Source of the DNA: FEN-1219 sp963817615 | GTDB lineage: Bacteria; Pseudomonadota; Gammaproteobacteria; Steroidobacterales; Rariloculaceae | Direction of reading: 5' to 3' | NCBI GenBank assembly: GCA_963817615.1 | Contig: CAWFPH010000004.1 | Span: forward strand, 248,001-312,000 | Length of the DNA stretch: 64,000 bases | In this document: piece by piece, positions 10,243-18,519 of the stretch | Position numbering within the stretch: position 1 is the first letter of the stretch | How the letters are laid out: each line of letters starts with the position of its first letter | Position numbers and translations under genes: made by a program | Notes under the pieces: generated by a model | The model's database searches: none | Told to the model about the DNA's origin: nothing | What the model saw: only the letters and a program-made list of their open reading frames with translations

Positions 10243-11517
10243 ATGGACGTTTACTTAGGCTTGGGCTCGAACCTCGGCGAGCGGCGCGCGAACCTCACTC
10301 GCGCGCTTGCGGCACTCGCACGAAACGGCATTGCCGTGCGTCGCGTGTCGCCCGTCGTGGAATCGCCGGCGCTGCTGCCCGACGATGCGCCGCCCGATTG
10401 GAACCGGCCGTTCTTGAACGTCGTCGCCGAGTGCGGGACGGATCTGGCTCCCGAGGCAGCCCTCGACCGACTCAAGACGATCGAGCGCGAGCTCGGCCGC
10501 ATGGAGCACGCTCACTGGGCGCCGCGCCCGATCGATCTCGATATTTTATTGTGGGGCCGCGAGGAGATCGCGACCGAGCGGCTACGAGTGCCGCATCCCG
10601 GCATCGCGGACCGCGCGTTCGTGCTGTCGCCGCTCGCGTGGCTCGCGCCGCGGCGCACGATTCCGGGCCGCGGGACGCGCACCGTGCTCGAGTGGTCGCG
10701 CGCGGGGCGGCGCCACATTCCGCTGTGGATGGGCATCGTGAACCTGACGCCGGATTCATTCTCCGACGGCGGCGAGCTCGGTGCTCCGAGCGACGCGCTG
10801 GCGCGCGTCGAGGCACTCGTCGCCGCAGGCGCTGAGCTGATCGACGTCGGCGCCGAATCGACTCGGCCCGGTGCCACACTGCTCCGCGCGGACGAGGAGT
10901 GGCGCCGGCTCGAGCCCGTGCTCGGCCCGTTGCTCGACCGCTGGCGCGACACACCGCTCGGACCGCGCTTCAGCATCGATACCTACCATCCCGAGAACGC
11001 GCGCCGCGCCCTCGCGCTCGGCGCCGACGCGATCAACGACGTGAGCGGCCTCACGGCACCCGCGATGATCGAGGTCGCCGCGGCGAGCGGTGCCGACTTC
11101 GTGGCGATGCACAACCTGGGTCTGCCAGCCGATCGTGACCACGTGCTGCCGCCGGCAAGGGACCCCGGCGACATGGTCGAGCGCTGGCTCTCGGCCCGGC
11201 TCGTCGAGTGGGAGCGTGCGGGGCTCGACCTCGAGCGAATCCTGTTCGATCCGGGCATCGGCTTCGGCAAGAATCCGTTGCAGTCGCTGCGCATCTTGCG
11301 CGACCTGCGGCGATTCGACGGCTACGGATTCCGCGCCATCGTGGGCCACTCGCGCAAGTCGTTCATGCACGCGTTCGCCGCGACCGACCGCGCCGCACGC
11401 GATCTCTTCACCATCGGGGCGTCGCTGAATCTAGCCGCGCAAGGCGTCGACGCGCTGCGCGTGCACAACGTGGCCGCGCACGTGGCGGCCTATCGCGGCT
11501 GGGCGCACTTGGAATGA
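10243..11517 (+). CDS. folK-folP: FolK-FolP fusion: pterin pyrophosphokinase / dihydropteroate synthase
   Basis: A 424-residue bifunctional folate enzyme. Residues 1-150 are HPPK: GLGSNLGERR at the start, FLNVVAECGT, and the signature APRPIDLDIL at 93-102. Residues 160-424 are dihydropteroate synthase: MGIVNLTPDSFSDGG at 163-177, DVGAESTRPGA, INDVSG, DPGIGFGKN and GHSRKSFMH. The domains catalyse successive steps, so the intermediate could pass between them. In most proteobacteria folK and folP are separate; fusions are known in chlamydiae, plants and fungi. The ATG at 10243 begins directly at the HPPK fold. The gene diverges from frmA over 73 bp and converges on the amidohydrolase. Confidence 0.93.
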   Translation: MDVYLGLGSNLGERRANLTRALAALARNGIAVRRVSPVVESPALLPDDAPPDWNRPFLNVVAECGTDLAPEAALDRLKTIERELGRMEHAHWAPRPIDLDILLWGREEIATERLRVPHPGIADRAFVLSPLAWLAPRRTIPGRGTRTVLEWSRAGRRHIPLWMGIVNLTPDSFSDGGELGAPSDALARVEALVAAGAELIDVGAESTRPGATLLRADEEWRRLEPVLGPLLDRWRDTPLGPRFSIDTYHPENARRALALGADAINDVSGLTAPAMIEVAAASGADFVAMHNLGLPADRDHVLPPARDPGDMVERWLSARLVEWERAGLDLERILFDPGIGFGKNPLQSLRILRDLRRFDGYGFRAIVGHSRKSFMHAFAATDRAARDLFTIGASLNLAAQGVDALRVHNVAAHVAAYRGWAHLE

Positions 11518-11527
11518 GGCGTCGGCG

Positions 11528-13189
11528 CTAGTCGGCAAGCGCGTCGTAGGGCGCGCGCGCATGCACGACGCGACCGCCGATCATCGTGAGCACGGGCTTC
11601 ATCAGCTTGATCTCCTCGGCGGGAATCGTGAGATACGGCCGATCGAGCACGACGAGGTCCGCGAGCTTACCCGTTTCGATCGAGCCTAGATCGTGCTCGT
11701 CGAAGCTGAACCAGGCGTTCGAGGCCGTATAGAGCCGCAGCGCGTCTTTGCGCCCGATCTGCTCGCCGGGAATGATGATCTCGCCGCCCGCGTCCTTGCC
11801 CGTCACCATGTAGTAGATCGACAGCCACGGATTGAGGGCGCCGACCACGCCGGAGTCCGTGCCGGCGCCCATGCGGATACCGCTGTCGAGCAGCGTCTTG
11901 TAGGGCGGACCGGCGTTCCAGCGGGAGTACTCGTTGCGGATGTAGTCATGGTCCTGCACACGCACCGAGACGCCGATCGCCTTGAGCCGCTCGATCTGAT
12001 CCGGCGTGATCTCGAAGACGTGCTCCAACGTCCAGCGCAGGTCACGGATCGGCGTTTTCGCGGCCACGCGCTCCATGATCTTGATGTAGCGTTCGATCTC
12101 GTCGTGCCGAATGGTGTGCTGCGACAGCGCCCAGCCCGCCTCGGCGATCCGCTCGTAGACGGTGTAGACCTCGTCGTCCGTCGCCCCGGCTGCGATGACC
12201 TGCTCGCCGAAGCGCACGGCTTTGAACATGTCGTCGCCGAGATTCTGGGTGGCGTTCGCAAGACGCGCGGTGGCCGAGTGAATATCGGTCTGATCCCGCG
12301 TGTCGCGGTGGTCGTACTGAAGGCGCAGCCGTATCGGCAGCTTGCCGGCGCGCCAGAAGTACTCCGCAATCCGCATGTTCGGTCGATCGGCTGCCGTCAG
12401 ATGCGCGCCGAGCCAGTCGCAGCACGCATGATCGACGACCGTGGTGAGGCCGAGCGACATTGCGTAGCGCACGTAATCCGGAAAGCGCCGCTTCATGCGC
12501 TCGTCGGTACGGGATTCGAGCACCCGCGTGAGCGCGGCGCCGCCCGGCGGCACCTTACCGTCGTCCGCCACGTGGATCCCGGCGTCTTCGAGCACACGCC
12601 GACCCTCGTCGTTCACGACGCCGGCGGCCGAGTAACCGACCTGCAGGTACACGGGATGGTCCGGGACCGCCGCGCTGAGCTCCTCGCGCGTCGGCATTCG
12701 CCGCTCCTCGAACTGGATCGGCGTGAACCCGCCGATCGAGGCAATCCACTCGCCGGGCTCGGCCTTCTCGGCCGCGGCGTCGAGCGCGTCCTGGAGCTCC
12801 CGGATCGACCGCGCCGCTTCGAGGCCCTCGATGAACGGACCCGGCGCTTGCGCGGTGCGCACGAAGTGCGTGTGCGAGTCGATCAGGCCCGGGATCACGG
12901 TGCGGCCGCCCAAGTCGAGCACGCGAATGCAAGGCTCCTTGCGATCGACCGCCTCGCCCACGGCGATGAAGCGGCGGTCGCGGATACGCACCGTGCTCAC
13001 GGTGCGATCGCCGGCGTCCATCGTCAGGATCGTGCCGTTCGTGAGGACCCAATCGCGTCCGCCCGGACACGCATCCGCCGCGCGGCCCGCGGCCGGCAGA
13101 CCGAGGCCGACGAGAGCCCAGAATAGCGCCAGTGCTTGGCCCACCCTTCGACGAGACCACCAAGGCAATGGCGCGCAGCGTGTGTTCAT
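11528..13189 (-). CDS. Exported metal-dependent amidohydrolase (YtcJ-like)
   Basis: A 553-residue hydrolase. The N-terminus has a basic start and a hydrophobic core (LALFWALVGLGL) ending GRAADA, a likely signal peptide. The amidohydrolase fold shows the metal-binding GLIDSHTHF, a mid-domain EHVFEI histidine, MGAGTDSGV near the C-terminal metal site, and the closing beta-sandwich segment GKLADLVVLD. Members act on amide or other hydrolysable bonds in small molecules; the substrate is unknown. The ATG at 13189 is chosen over one 30 bases upstream because GGAGGGGG lies just before it. It is immediately downstream of pabB on the same strand, but nothing ties it to folate synthesis. Confidence 0.86.
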   Translation of the reverse strand: MNTRCAPLPWWSRRRVGQALALFWALVGLGLPAAGRAADACPGGRDWVLTNGTILTMDAGDRTVSTVRIRDRRFIAVGEAVDRKEPCIRVLDLGGRTVIPGLIDSHTHFVRTAQAPGPFIEGLEAARSIRELQDALDAAAEKAEPGEWIASIGGFTPIQFEERRMPTREELSAAVPDHPVYLQVGYSAAGVVNDEGRRVLEDAGIHVADDGKVPPGGAALTRVLESRTDERMKRRFPDYVRYAMSLGLTTVVDHACCDWLGAHLTAADRPNMRIAEYFWRAGKLPIRLRLQYDHRDTRDQTDIHSATARLANATQNLGDDMFKAVRFGEQVIAAGATDDEVYTVYERIAEAGWALSQHTIRHDEIERYIKIMERVAAKTPIRDLRWTLEHVFEITPDQIERLKAIGVSVRVQDHDYIRNEYSRWNAGPPYKTLLDSGIRMGAGTDSGVVGALNPWLSIYYMVTGKDAGGEIIIPGEQIGRKDALRLYTASNAWFSFDEHDLGSIETGKLADLVVLDRPYLTIPAEEIKLMKPVLTMIGGRVVHARAPYDALAD

Positions 13190-13249
13190 GGCTCGTGTTC
13201 CCCCTCCGCCGAATAGCATAGCGCGACGCCGGCGCCGCCCGCCGATCGA

Positions 13250-14638
13250 TTACGCGACTCCTTCGTTCAGCACCTCGAGCAGCGCGGCCGCCTTGTCGAA
13301 GCTCTCCTGATACTCGGCGTCCACGTCCGAGTCCGCCACCACGCCGCCGCCGGCCCATGCGTACACGTAATCGCCATGCTGCACGAGCGTGCGAATCGCG
13401 ATGTTGAGATCCATTTGGCCGTCGAACCCGACGTAGCCGATCGCGCCGCAGTAGACGCTGCGCCGCTGCGGCTCGAGCTCCTCGATGACCGCCATTGCCG
13501 CGACCTTGGGCGCACCCGTGATAGAGCCGCCCGGGAACGCGCCCGCGAGCAAGTCGAGCGCGTGCTTGTCCGGCGCCAGACGTCCTTCGACGGTGCTCAC
13601 GAGCTGATGCACGGTGGCGTAGCTCTCCACGTCGAACAGCTTCGTCGCGCGCACCGAGCCCGGGGCGCAGGCCTTGCCGAGATCGTTGCGCAGCAGATCG
13701 ACGATCATCACGTTCTCGGCGCGGTCCTTGCTGCTCGCGCGCAGCTCCTCGGCGAGCTCGCGATCGCGAATCGGGTCCGCGGCGCGCGGCCGCGTGCCCT
13801 TGATCGGTTTCGTCTCGACGCGGCCGTCGCGAACGCTCAGGAACCGCTCCGGCGAGGAACAGAGCACGCGGCCGTCCGGAAAATCGAGATACGCCGCGAA
13901 CGGGGCAGGGTTGATCGCGCGCAACCGCAGGTACGCGTGCCACGCGTCGCCCTCGGCACGCGCGCGAAACCGCTGCGTGAGATTGATCTGATAGCAATCG
14001 CCGCGCCGGATATGGCGCTGCACGCGCTCGAACGCGCGCGCATACTCGGCGCGGCTCATGCTCGATGCGGGCCGCGACAACACGCGAAACGCCGACTTCG
14101 TGACGCTCGGCGCGCCATGCAGCTTCTCGAGCAACCCGGGCCAGCGCTCGGCCGTGTGAGGGTCACGGCCCTGCGTCGCGAGCCACGCGCGGTTGCGCTC
14201 GAGATCGACGACGACGGCCCAGTCGTAGAGGCCGACCGCGACCTCCGGCATTGCGATGTCTGCGGCCGCGACCACGGGAATGCGCTCGAGCCGGCGGCCG
14301 AGGTCGTACGCGTAATAGCCGAGCGCGCCGCCGCTGAACGGCAGGTCGGGAATCGCGGGCACCTGCGCGCCGAGCTCGTCGCGCAGCAACGCGAGAGGCG
14401 CCGCGGGCGAGACGCGCTCGGCGCCGCCGCGCGACACGATCGTGGTGAGCTCGCCGCGCGTCGTGAGCGTGACGAACGGATCGGCCGCGATCACATGCCA
14501 CCGGCCGCGGTCCGCGCTGTCGAGCCATACGGGCCACGGCTCGTCGGCAAGCGCCGCAAACAGCCGGACCGGATCCGCCTGATCGAGCTCCGTGATCTTG
14601 GTTACGTTCACCGAATGTCCGCCGAGCCGGCGGCGCAT
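13250..14638 (-). CDS. pabB: Aminodeoxychorismate synthase component I
   Basis: This enzyme converts chorismate to 4-amino-4-deoxychorismate for p-aminobenzoate and folate synthesis, with ammonia from PabA. The product is 462 residues from the ATG at 14638; a GTG at 14611 would give 453. The chorismate-binding domain shows RRGDCYQINLTQRF, LCSSPERFL, KPIKGTRPR, DLLRNDLGK, and AFPGGSITGAPK. The lysine in PIKGT is typical of PabB, where anthranilate synthase has alanine, so TrpE is unlikely. The N-terminal domain keeps LLDS-like and FSGGALGYYAYD segments. It lies 11 bases after the upstream exported-protein gene and 3 kb from folK-folP, which uses its product. Confidence 0.92.
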   Translation of the reverse strand: MRRRLGGHSVNVTKITELDQADPVRLFAALADEPWPVWLDSADRGRWHVIAADPFVTLTTRGELTTIVSRGGAERVSPAAPLALLRDELGAQVPAIPDLPFSGGALGYYAYDLGRRLERIPVVAAADIAMPEVAVGLYDWAVVVDLERNRAWLATQGRDPHTAERWPGLLEKLHGAPSVTKSAFRVLSRPASSMSRAEYARAFERVQRHIRRGDCYQINLTQRFRARAEGDAWHAYLRLRAINPAPFAAYLDFPDGRVLCSSPERFLSVRDGRVETKPIKGTRPRAADPIRDRELAEELRASSKDRAENVMIVDLLRNDLGKACAPGSVRATKLFDVESYATVHQLVSTVEGRLAPDKHALDLLAGAFPGGSITGAPKVAAMAVIEELEPQRRSVYCGAIGYVGFDGQMDLNIAIRTLVQHGDYVYAWAGGGVVADSDVDAEYQESFDKAAALLEVLNEGVA

Positions 14639-14649
14639 TCGGCCGCTCG

Positions 14650-15453
14650 CTACTTCTTGAGCAGCGATTCTACGTCTTCGACCACGTCGTCGTCGGCGTT
14701 CTCCGCACGCGGCTGCGCAGCCTCGCCGGCCTTCGGCAAATCGCGCAGCGTGAGCGCGGCGATCTGGGCAATCTTGCCGGCCGGGTCGGCCACGATCGCG
14801 TCGTAGCCGGCCATCGAGCCGCGCTTGAGGACCGGCGGCACGAAATACGCCTCGATGTCGGCTGTCTTCGAGTCGATCAGGCTGATCGACAGCATCGCCT
14901 GGGAGCCCGCGGCACCGACGCCGGTGAGCACGGCGAGCGCCGAGGCGCCGGCCGCCGACGCAACGATCTGCAGGTTGGCGAAGCCGACTGCGTCGACGCC
15001 GAGCTTCGCCGCAAGGGCGCGCATCTCGTCGCCTGCCTCGTAGCGGCGCTTGCCGATCTGGCGCGGCAGCTTGAGCTGGACTTGTCTCAGGAGCTCCGTG
15101 TAGCGGCGATCGGCGTCGAGCACGAGCTCCTGAAGCTCGGCGTCGGCATTCACCTGTTCCGGCGACAGCACTCTCACCTCGTAGCCCTGCTTCGCGAATT
15201 CCTCCCCGAGGCTCGTGCGCAGATGGCCCGAGAACTCGGTGCTCTGCTCGAGCTGCTCCTCCGCATGCACGACCTTGCGGCGAATCACGTCGACGTGCGG
15301 CGGCAAGAACACGATCGTCTTCGGCCGCGTCGCGCCGCTCTCGAATTCCTTCGTCGCGTGCATGACGGCCTGAGCCGGCACGCACCACGCGGCGGCCGCG
15401 ACGAGCGACGCCAGCGCCGTACTAGTCGGCAGAAGCTTCGATCCCTTGCTCAT
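14650..15453 (-). CDS. Exported protein of unknown function overlapping the M48 protease gene
   Basis: A 267-residue protein with a signal peptide (about residues 1-29, cleavage after VPAQA). The mature part begins with a beta-rich segment (KTIVFLPPHVDV), followed by a long helical region and an Ala-rich segment around 165-190 that could contact membranes. It then has LSISLIDSKTADIEAYF and an acidic C-terminal tail. The general shape resembles periplasmic components around CsgG/GNA1162-type lipoproteins, but there is no lipobox and I do not assign a family. Its start lies 32 bases inside the end of the M48 protease gene, so the two are translated together. Confidence 0.65.
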   Translation of the reverse strand: MSKGSKLLPTSTALASLVAAAAWCVPAQAVMHATKEFESGATRPKTIVFLPPHVDVIRRKVVHAEEQLEQSTEFSGHLRTSLGEEFAKQGYEVRVLSPEQVNADAELQELVLDADRRYTELLRQVQLKLPRQIGKRRYEAGDEMRALAAKLGVDAVGFANLQIVASAAGASALAVLTGVGAAGSQAMLSISLIDSKTADIEAYFVPPVLKRGSMAGYDAIVADPAGKIAQIAALTLRDLPKAGEAAQPRAENADDDVVEDVESLLKK

Positions 15454-16741
15454 TGCGCAATTTCTCCCGCAGCGCCCGCAGCCGCTGCAAAACGATGGAT
15501 CGGTCCGGCGCGTCCGGAGCCCGCTTCAGGTAATCGACATAGGCCTGGGCAGCCGCGCGCGGTTGGTTCGAGGCATCCGCAATCTCGGCGAGGCCGCGGT
15601 ACGCCGGCGCATAGCTCGGATCGAGGGCGAGCGAGCGCTCGTAGGCCGACTTCGCCTTCGCACGGTTCGCGGCGAGCGTCGCGCGACCCTCCTCCGTTTC
15701 GAGCAGCGCCTTCTCGCGCTCTTGGCGCGTCCGTGTGACGCGCTCGGCGGCATTGCGGCGCTTCCGGCCCTGGCTCAGGGTCGTCGCGTCGATCTCGCCG
15801 CGAGCGCCCATCGTCTGCCACGCGTCGCCCAGCAGGAACGTATATTCGGCGTCGTCCGGATAGCGCTCGGCCAACGCCTCGGCGAGCGCGATCGCCGTAC
15901 GCGGATAGTCGTCCTGGATGTAATCGCGAATCGTCATCCTGCGCAGCGCCAGCACGGCGGCGTCGAACGCCGCGGGATCGCGATCCCGTTTCGGCTCGTT
16001 CTGCACCTGCTCACGCGTGCGCGCGGCCCGCGCCTCGAGCTGCGGATGCGTGCTCCAGATCGTCGGCGTACGCGGTTGGTCGCCCTCGTAGTCGGCCGCC
16101 AGAATGCCGTAGATCTCCGGCAACGCATGCGGATCGTACCGGCTCGCATGCAGCACGCCGACCGCCCGATCGTCGGCTTCCTGCTCGAGCTCGCGGCTGA
16201 AGCCGTACATCGACGTGTACAAGCCGGCCGAGATCGCACCACCCACGCCGCCGAGCACGCCGGAGAGCACCATGCCCGCGATCAGCTTCTTGTTCGAAGA
16301 GCGGTACTCCACGATCGCGTGATGGCCGGCCGTATGATTGACCTCGTGCGCCAGCACGGCGGCGAGCTGTGACTCGTCGGCCAACCGCGCGAGCATGCCG
16401 GTATGCACGTAGACGTCGCCGTTCGGGAGCGCGAAGGCGTTCGGCGAAGGGTCGCGCAGCACGAAGAAACGATAGCGGACGTAGTCGTCGAGCGGAGCGG
16501 GCGCGAGACTGGATCCTATCTGCTCGACGAGCGCGGTCACGTTCGGGTCCGTATACAGCAGCGAGCGCTGAGCGAGATAGTCGTGCAGCTGCCGCGAAGT
16601 TTCGATCAACGCCTCCGTTTCCTTCGCTTTGATCGGGACAGCCTCGTAGACGCCCTGCGCGCGGACGGCGCCCTGGAACGCGAGCGGCGCCGCGCAAACC
16701 AGCGCGGCCAGCCCCCGGGCGGTCGCCTTCTTGAGTGTCAT
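15422..16741 (-). CDS. Periplasmic M48-family metalloprotease with TPR-like C-terminus
   Basis: A 439-residue exported protease. A signal peptide of about 28 residues (ending AVRAQ) is followed by an M48 domain. It has NAFALPNGDVYVHTGML, the zinc motif HEVNH (HExxH) followed by AGHHAI, and a third-ligand region RELEQEADDRAVG. A hydrophobic Gly/Ala stretch (AGMVLSGVLGGVGGAISAG) lies between them, as in BepA/LoiP relatives. Residues 270-439 are TPR-like helices. BepA-type proteins oversee outer-membrane protein assembly; that role is inference here. The ATG at 16741 gives the signal peptide. The downstream exported-protein gene overlaps its end. Confidence 0.87.
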   Translation of the reverse strand: MTLKKATARGLAALVCAAPLAFQGAVRAQGVYEAVPIKAKETEALIETSRQLHDYLAQRSLLYTDPNVTALVEQIGSSLAPAPLDDYVRYRFFVLRDPSPNAFALPNGDVYVHTGMLARLADESQLAAVLAHEVNHTAGHHAIVEYRSSNKKLIAGMVLSGVLGGVGGAISAGLYTSMYGFSRELEQEADDRAVGVLHASRYDPHALPEIYGILAADYEGDQPRTPTIWSTHPQLEARAARTREQVQNEPKRDRDPAAFDAAVLALRRMTIRDYIQDDYPRTAIALAEALAERYPDDAEYTFLLGDAWQTMGARGEIDATTLSQGRKRRNAAERVTRTRQEREKALLETEEGRATLAANRAKAKSAYERSLALDPSYAPAYRGLAEIADASNQPRAAAQAYVDYLKRAPDAPDRSIVLQRLRALREKLRNEQGIEASAD

Positions 16742-16797
16742 GGCGGGCGAGTGTACGTTCGACGCACAACGAACAGAAGCAACGGGGGTCACAGAAC

Positions 16798-17571
16798 ATG
16801 TCGCAATTCGAGCGCCGCACGCTGAACGTCAACGGCGTGGACACGGTCGTGCTCACGGCCGGCCGCGGAGAGCCGTTGGTCTACTTCCACGGCGCCGGCA
16901 CGGCCACTCGCTTCGACTTCGCGGCCCCGTGGACGCAGCGCTACAAGGTCGTCATTCCATATCATCCGGGCTTCGGCGAATCGGCGGACGATCCCGCAAT
17001 CACCGAGATCCATGATTACGTGCTGCATTATCTCGAGCTGTTCGACGCGCTCGGGTTGCAGCGCATCCGGCTCGTCGGTCATTCGATGGGCGGGTTCATC
17101 GCCACGAAATTCGCCGTCGAGCACTCGGCGCTGCTCGAGAAGCTCGTGCTCGTCTGTCCGATCGGCATCCCCGTGCCGCCGGAGCACCCGCCGTTCAATT
17201 TCCTGAAAGCCAAGCCCGAGGAGCTTCCGGGGCTGCTCGCGGCGGACCCGCAAATGGTCGTGAAGCACTTGCCGCGCGGGCCCGACGCTGCATTCTCGGC
17301 CGAACGCGGCAAGGAAGCCGTGACCGCAGAACGCGTGCTCGGTGCCGGCGGCTTCTTCGATCCGAAGCTGCCGCGATGGCTGCACCGAATCGACGTGCCG
17401 ATCATGCTCGTCTGGGGCACGCGCGACCGCATGACGCCGACGGTGCAGCACCGCACGTGGCAACAGGCACTGCCGAAGCCCACGGTGAAGCTCTACGAGA
17501 ATGCCGGGCACATCGTGCTCGACGAGGCGCCCGAATCGGTCGCGGACATCGCAGCGTTCTTCGGCGCCTGA
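16798..17571 (+). CDS. Alpha/beta-fold hydrolase
   Basis: A 257-residue cytoplasmic hydrolase without signal peptide. The nucleophile elbow is GHSMGG with S96. The oxyanion segment is YFHGAGTAT, the acidic residue lies in VWGTRDRMTP, and the catalytic histidine is in ENAGHIVLDEAP. This composition matches small serine hydrolases such as meta-cleavage-product hydrolases and carboxylesterases; the substrate is not predictable. It is not the esterase D-type S-formylglutathione hydrolase. It diverges from the M48 gene over 56 bp and converges on fdhD. Confidence 0.85.
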   Translation: MSQFERRTLNVNGVDTVVLTAGRGEPLVYFHGAGTATRFDFAAPWTQRYKVVIPYHPGFGESADDPAITEIHDYVLHYLELFDALGLQRIRLVGHSMGGFIATKFAVEHSALLEKLVLVCPIGIPVPPEHPPFNFLKAKPEELPGLLAADPQMVVKHLPRGPDAAFSAERGKEAVTAERVLGAGGFFDPKLPRWLHRIDVPIMLVWGTRDRMTPTVQHRTWQQALPKPTVKLYENAGHIVLDEAPESVADIAAFFGA

Positions 17572-17643
17572 CGAGCCCCCGCGACGGCTTGGCGCCCGGC
17601 GGGTCCTCTGCAGCTCGTCGAGCGCGGCAGCCTTCGGCGGGCT

Positions 17644-18519
17644 TCAGAGCACGCGATCGGCGCGGCTGTAGACGTTGAAGCGCTGTGGCTTCAAGAAGCC
17701 GACGAGCGTCATGCCGAAGCGCTGCGCGAGCTCCACGGCGAGCGACGATGGCGCCCCGACCGCCGTCACGAACGCGCAGCCGGCCACCATCGCCTTTTGC
17801 ATGAGCTCGAAGCTCGCTCGGCCGCTCACGACGATGCCGAGCTGCTCGAGCGGCACGCGATCGTGGAGCAGCGCGTCGCCGATCAGCTTGTCGAGCGCGT
17901 TGTGGCGGCCGACATCCTCGCGCACCGCGACGATGTCCCCGTTGGCATCGAACAGGCCGGCCGCGTGCAATCCGCCCGTCTGCTCGAACACCGCCTGGCG
18001 CGCCGCAAGCGCGGCCGGCAGCGCACCGAGCAGCTCGGCGCCGAGGCGCAGCGTCGCGGCAGCCGTATCGAAGCGCCCCTGCACGGCGACCGCCTCGAGC
18101 GACGCCTTGCCGCAGACGCCGCAGCTCGACGACGTGTAGAAATGCCGCTCGAGGCGCTTGAAGTCGACGGCCACGCCCGGTGCGAGGTCCACGCGCACCG
18201 CATTCACGAGGCCTCGCTCGTCGGGGACGCCGCGCGGCACGACGCCTTGAATCTCGTCGCGCGCGCGCACGATGCCTTCGGTGAAGAGGAACCCGACCGC
18301 GAGGTCCTCGTCGCGGCCCGGCGTGCGCATCGTGATCGACACGTCCTCCTCGGCGCGGCTGCCGTCCGCACGCGAGTAGCCGAGCCTGATCCCGAGCGGC
18401 TCCTCGGTCGCCACGACGTCGTGCGTCGGCCTCCCGACGGCGCCGCTCGCCGCGTCGACGCGGCGGATGTCGATGCGCCGCACGCTCTGGCGGCGCTCCG
18501 AGTCGTCTAGGTCTGCCAC
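17644..18519 (-). CDS. fdhD: FdhD, sulfur carrier needed for formate dehydrogenase
   Basis: A 291-residue cytoplasmic protein. FdhD relays sulfur from IscS to the molybdenum cofactor of formate dehydrogenase and is needed for its activity. Visible motifs are AVGFLFTEG, the cysteine pair SSCGVCGK, TGGLHAAGLFD, VREDVGRHNALDK and SGRASFELMQK. The likely start is the GTG at 18519, which overlaps the end of the preceding alpha-hydroxy-acid oxidase gene by 13 bases; no better start lies downstream before the conserved region. It is the last gene of the fds operon. Confidence 0.93.
   Translation of the reverse strand: MADLDDSERRQSVRRIDIRRVDAASGAVGRPTHDVVATEEPLGIRLGYSRADGSRAEEDVSITMRTPGRDEDLAVGFLFTEGIVRARDEIQGVVPRGVPDERGLVNAVRVDLAPGVAVDFKRLERHFYTSSSCGVCGKASLEAVAVQGRFDTAAATLRLGAELLGALPAALAARQAVFEQTGGLHAAGLFDANGDIVAVREDVGRHNALDKLIGDALLHDRVPLEQLGIVVSGRASFELMQKAMVAGCAFVTAVGAPSSLAVELAQRFGMTLVGFLKPQRFNVYSRADRVL

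Noticed and set aside
11693..13126. 477-codon plus-strand frame opposite the amidohydrolase
   Set aside because: No motif or ribosome-binding site, and the opposite strand has a complete metal-hydrolase.
13250..14638. Anthranilate synthase component I (TrpE)
   Set aside because: The lysine in PIKGT and the lack of trp neighbours point to PabB.
16798..17571. S-formylglutathione hydrolase as partner of the formaldehyde dehydrogenase
   Set aside because: The alpha/beta hydrolase lacks esterase D features such as the long N-terminal region and GHSMGGHGAL-type motif, so it was left as a general hydrolase.
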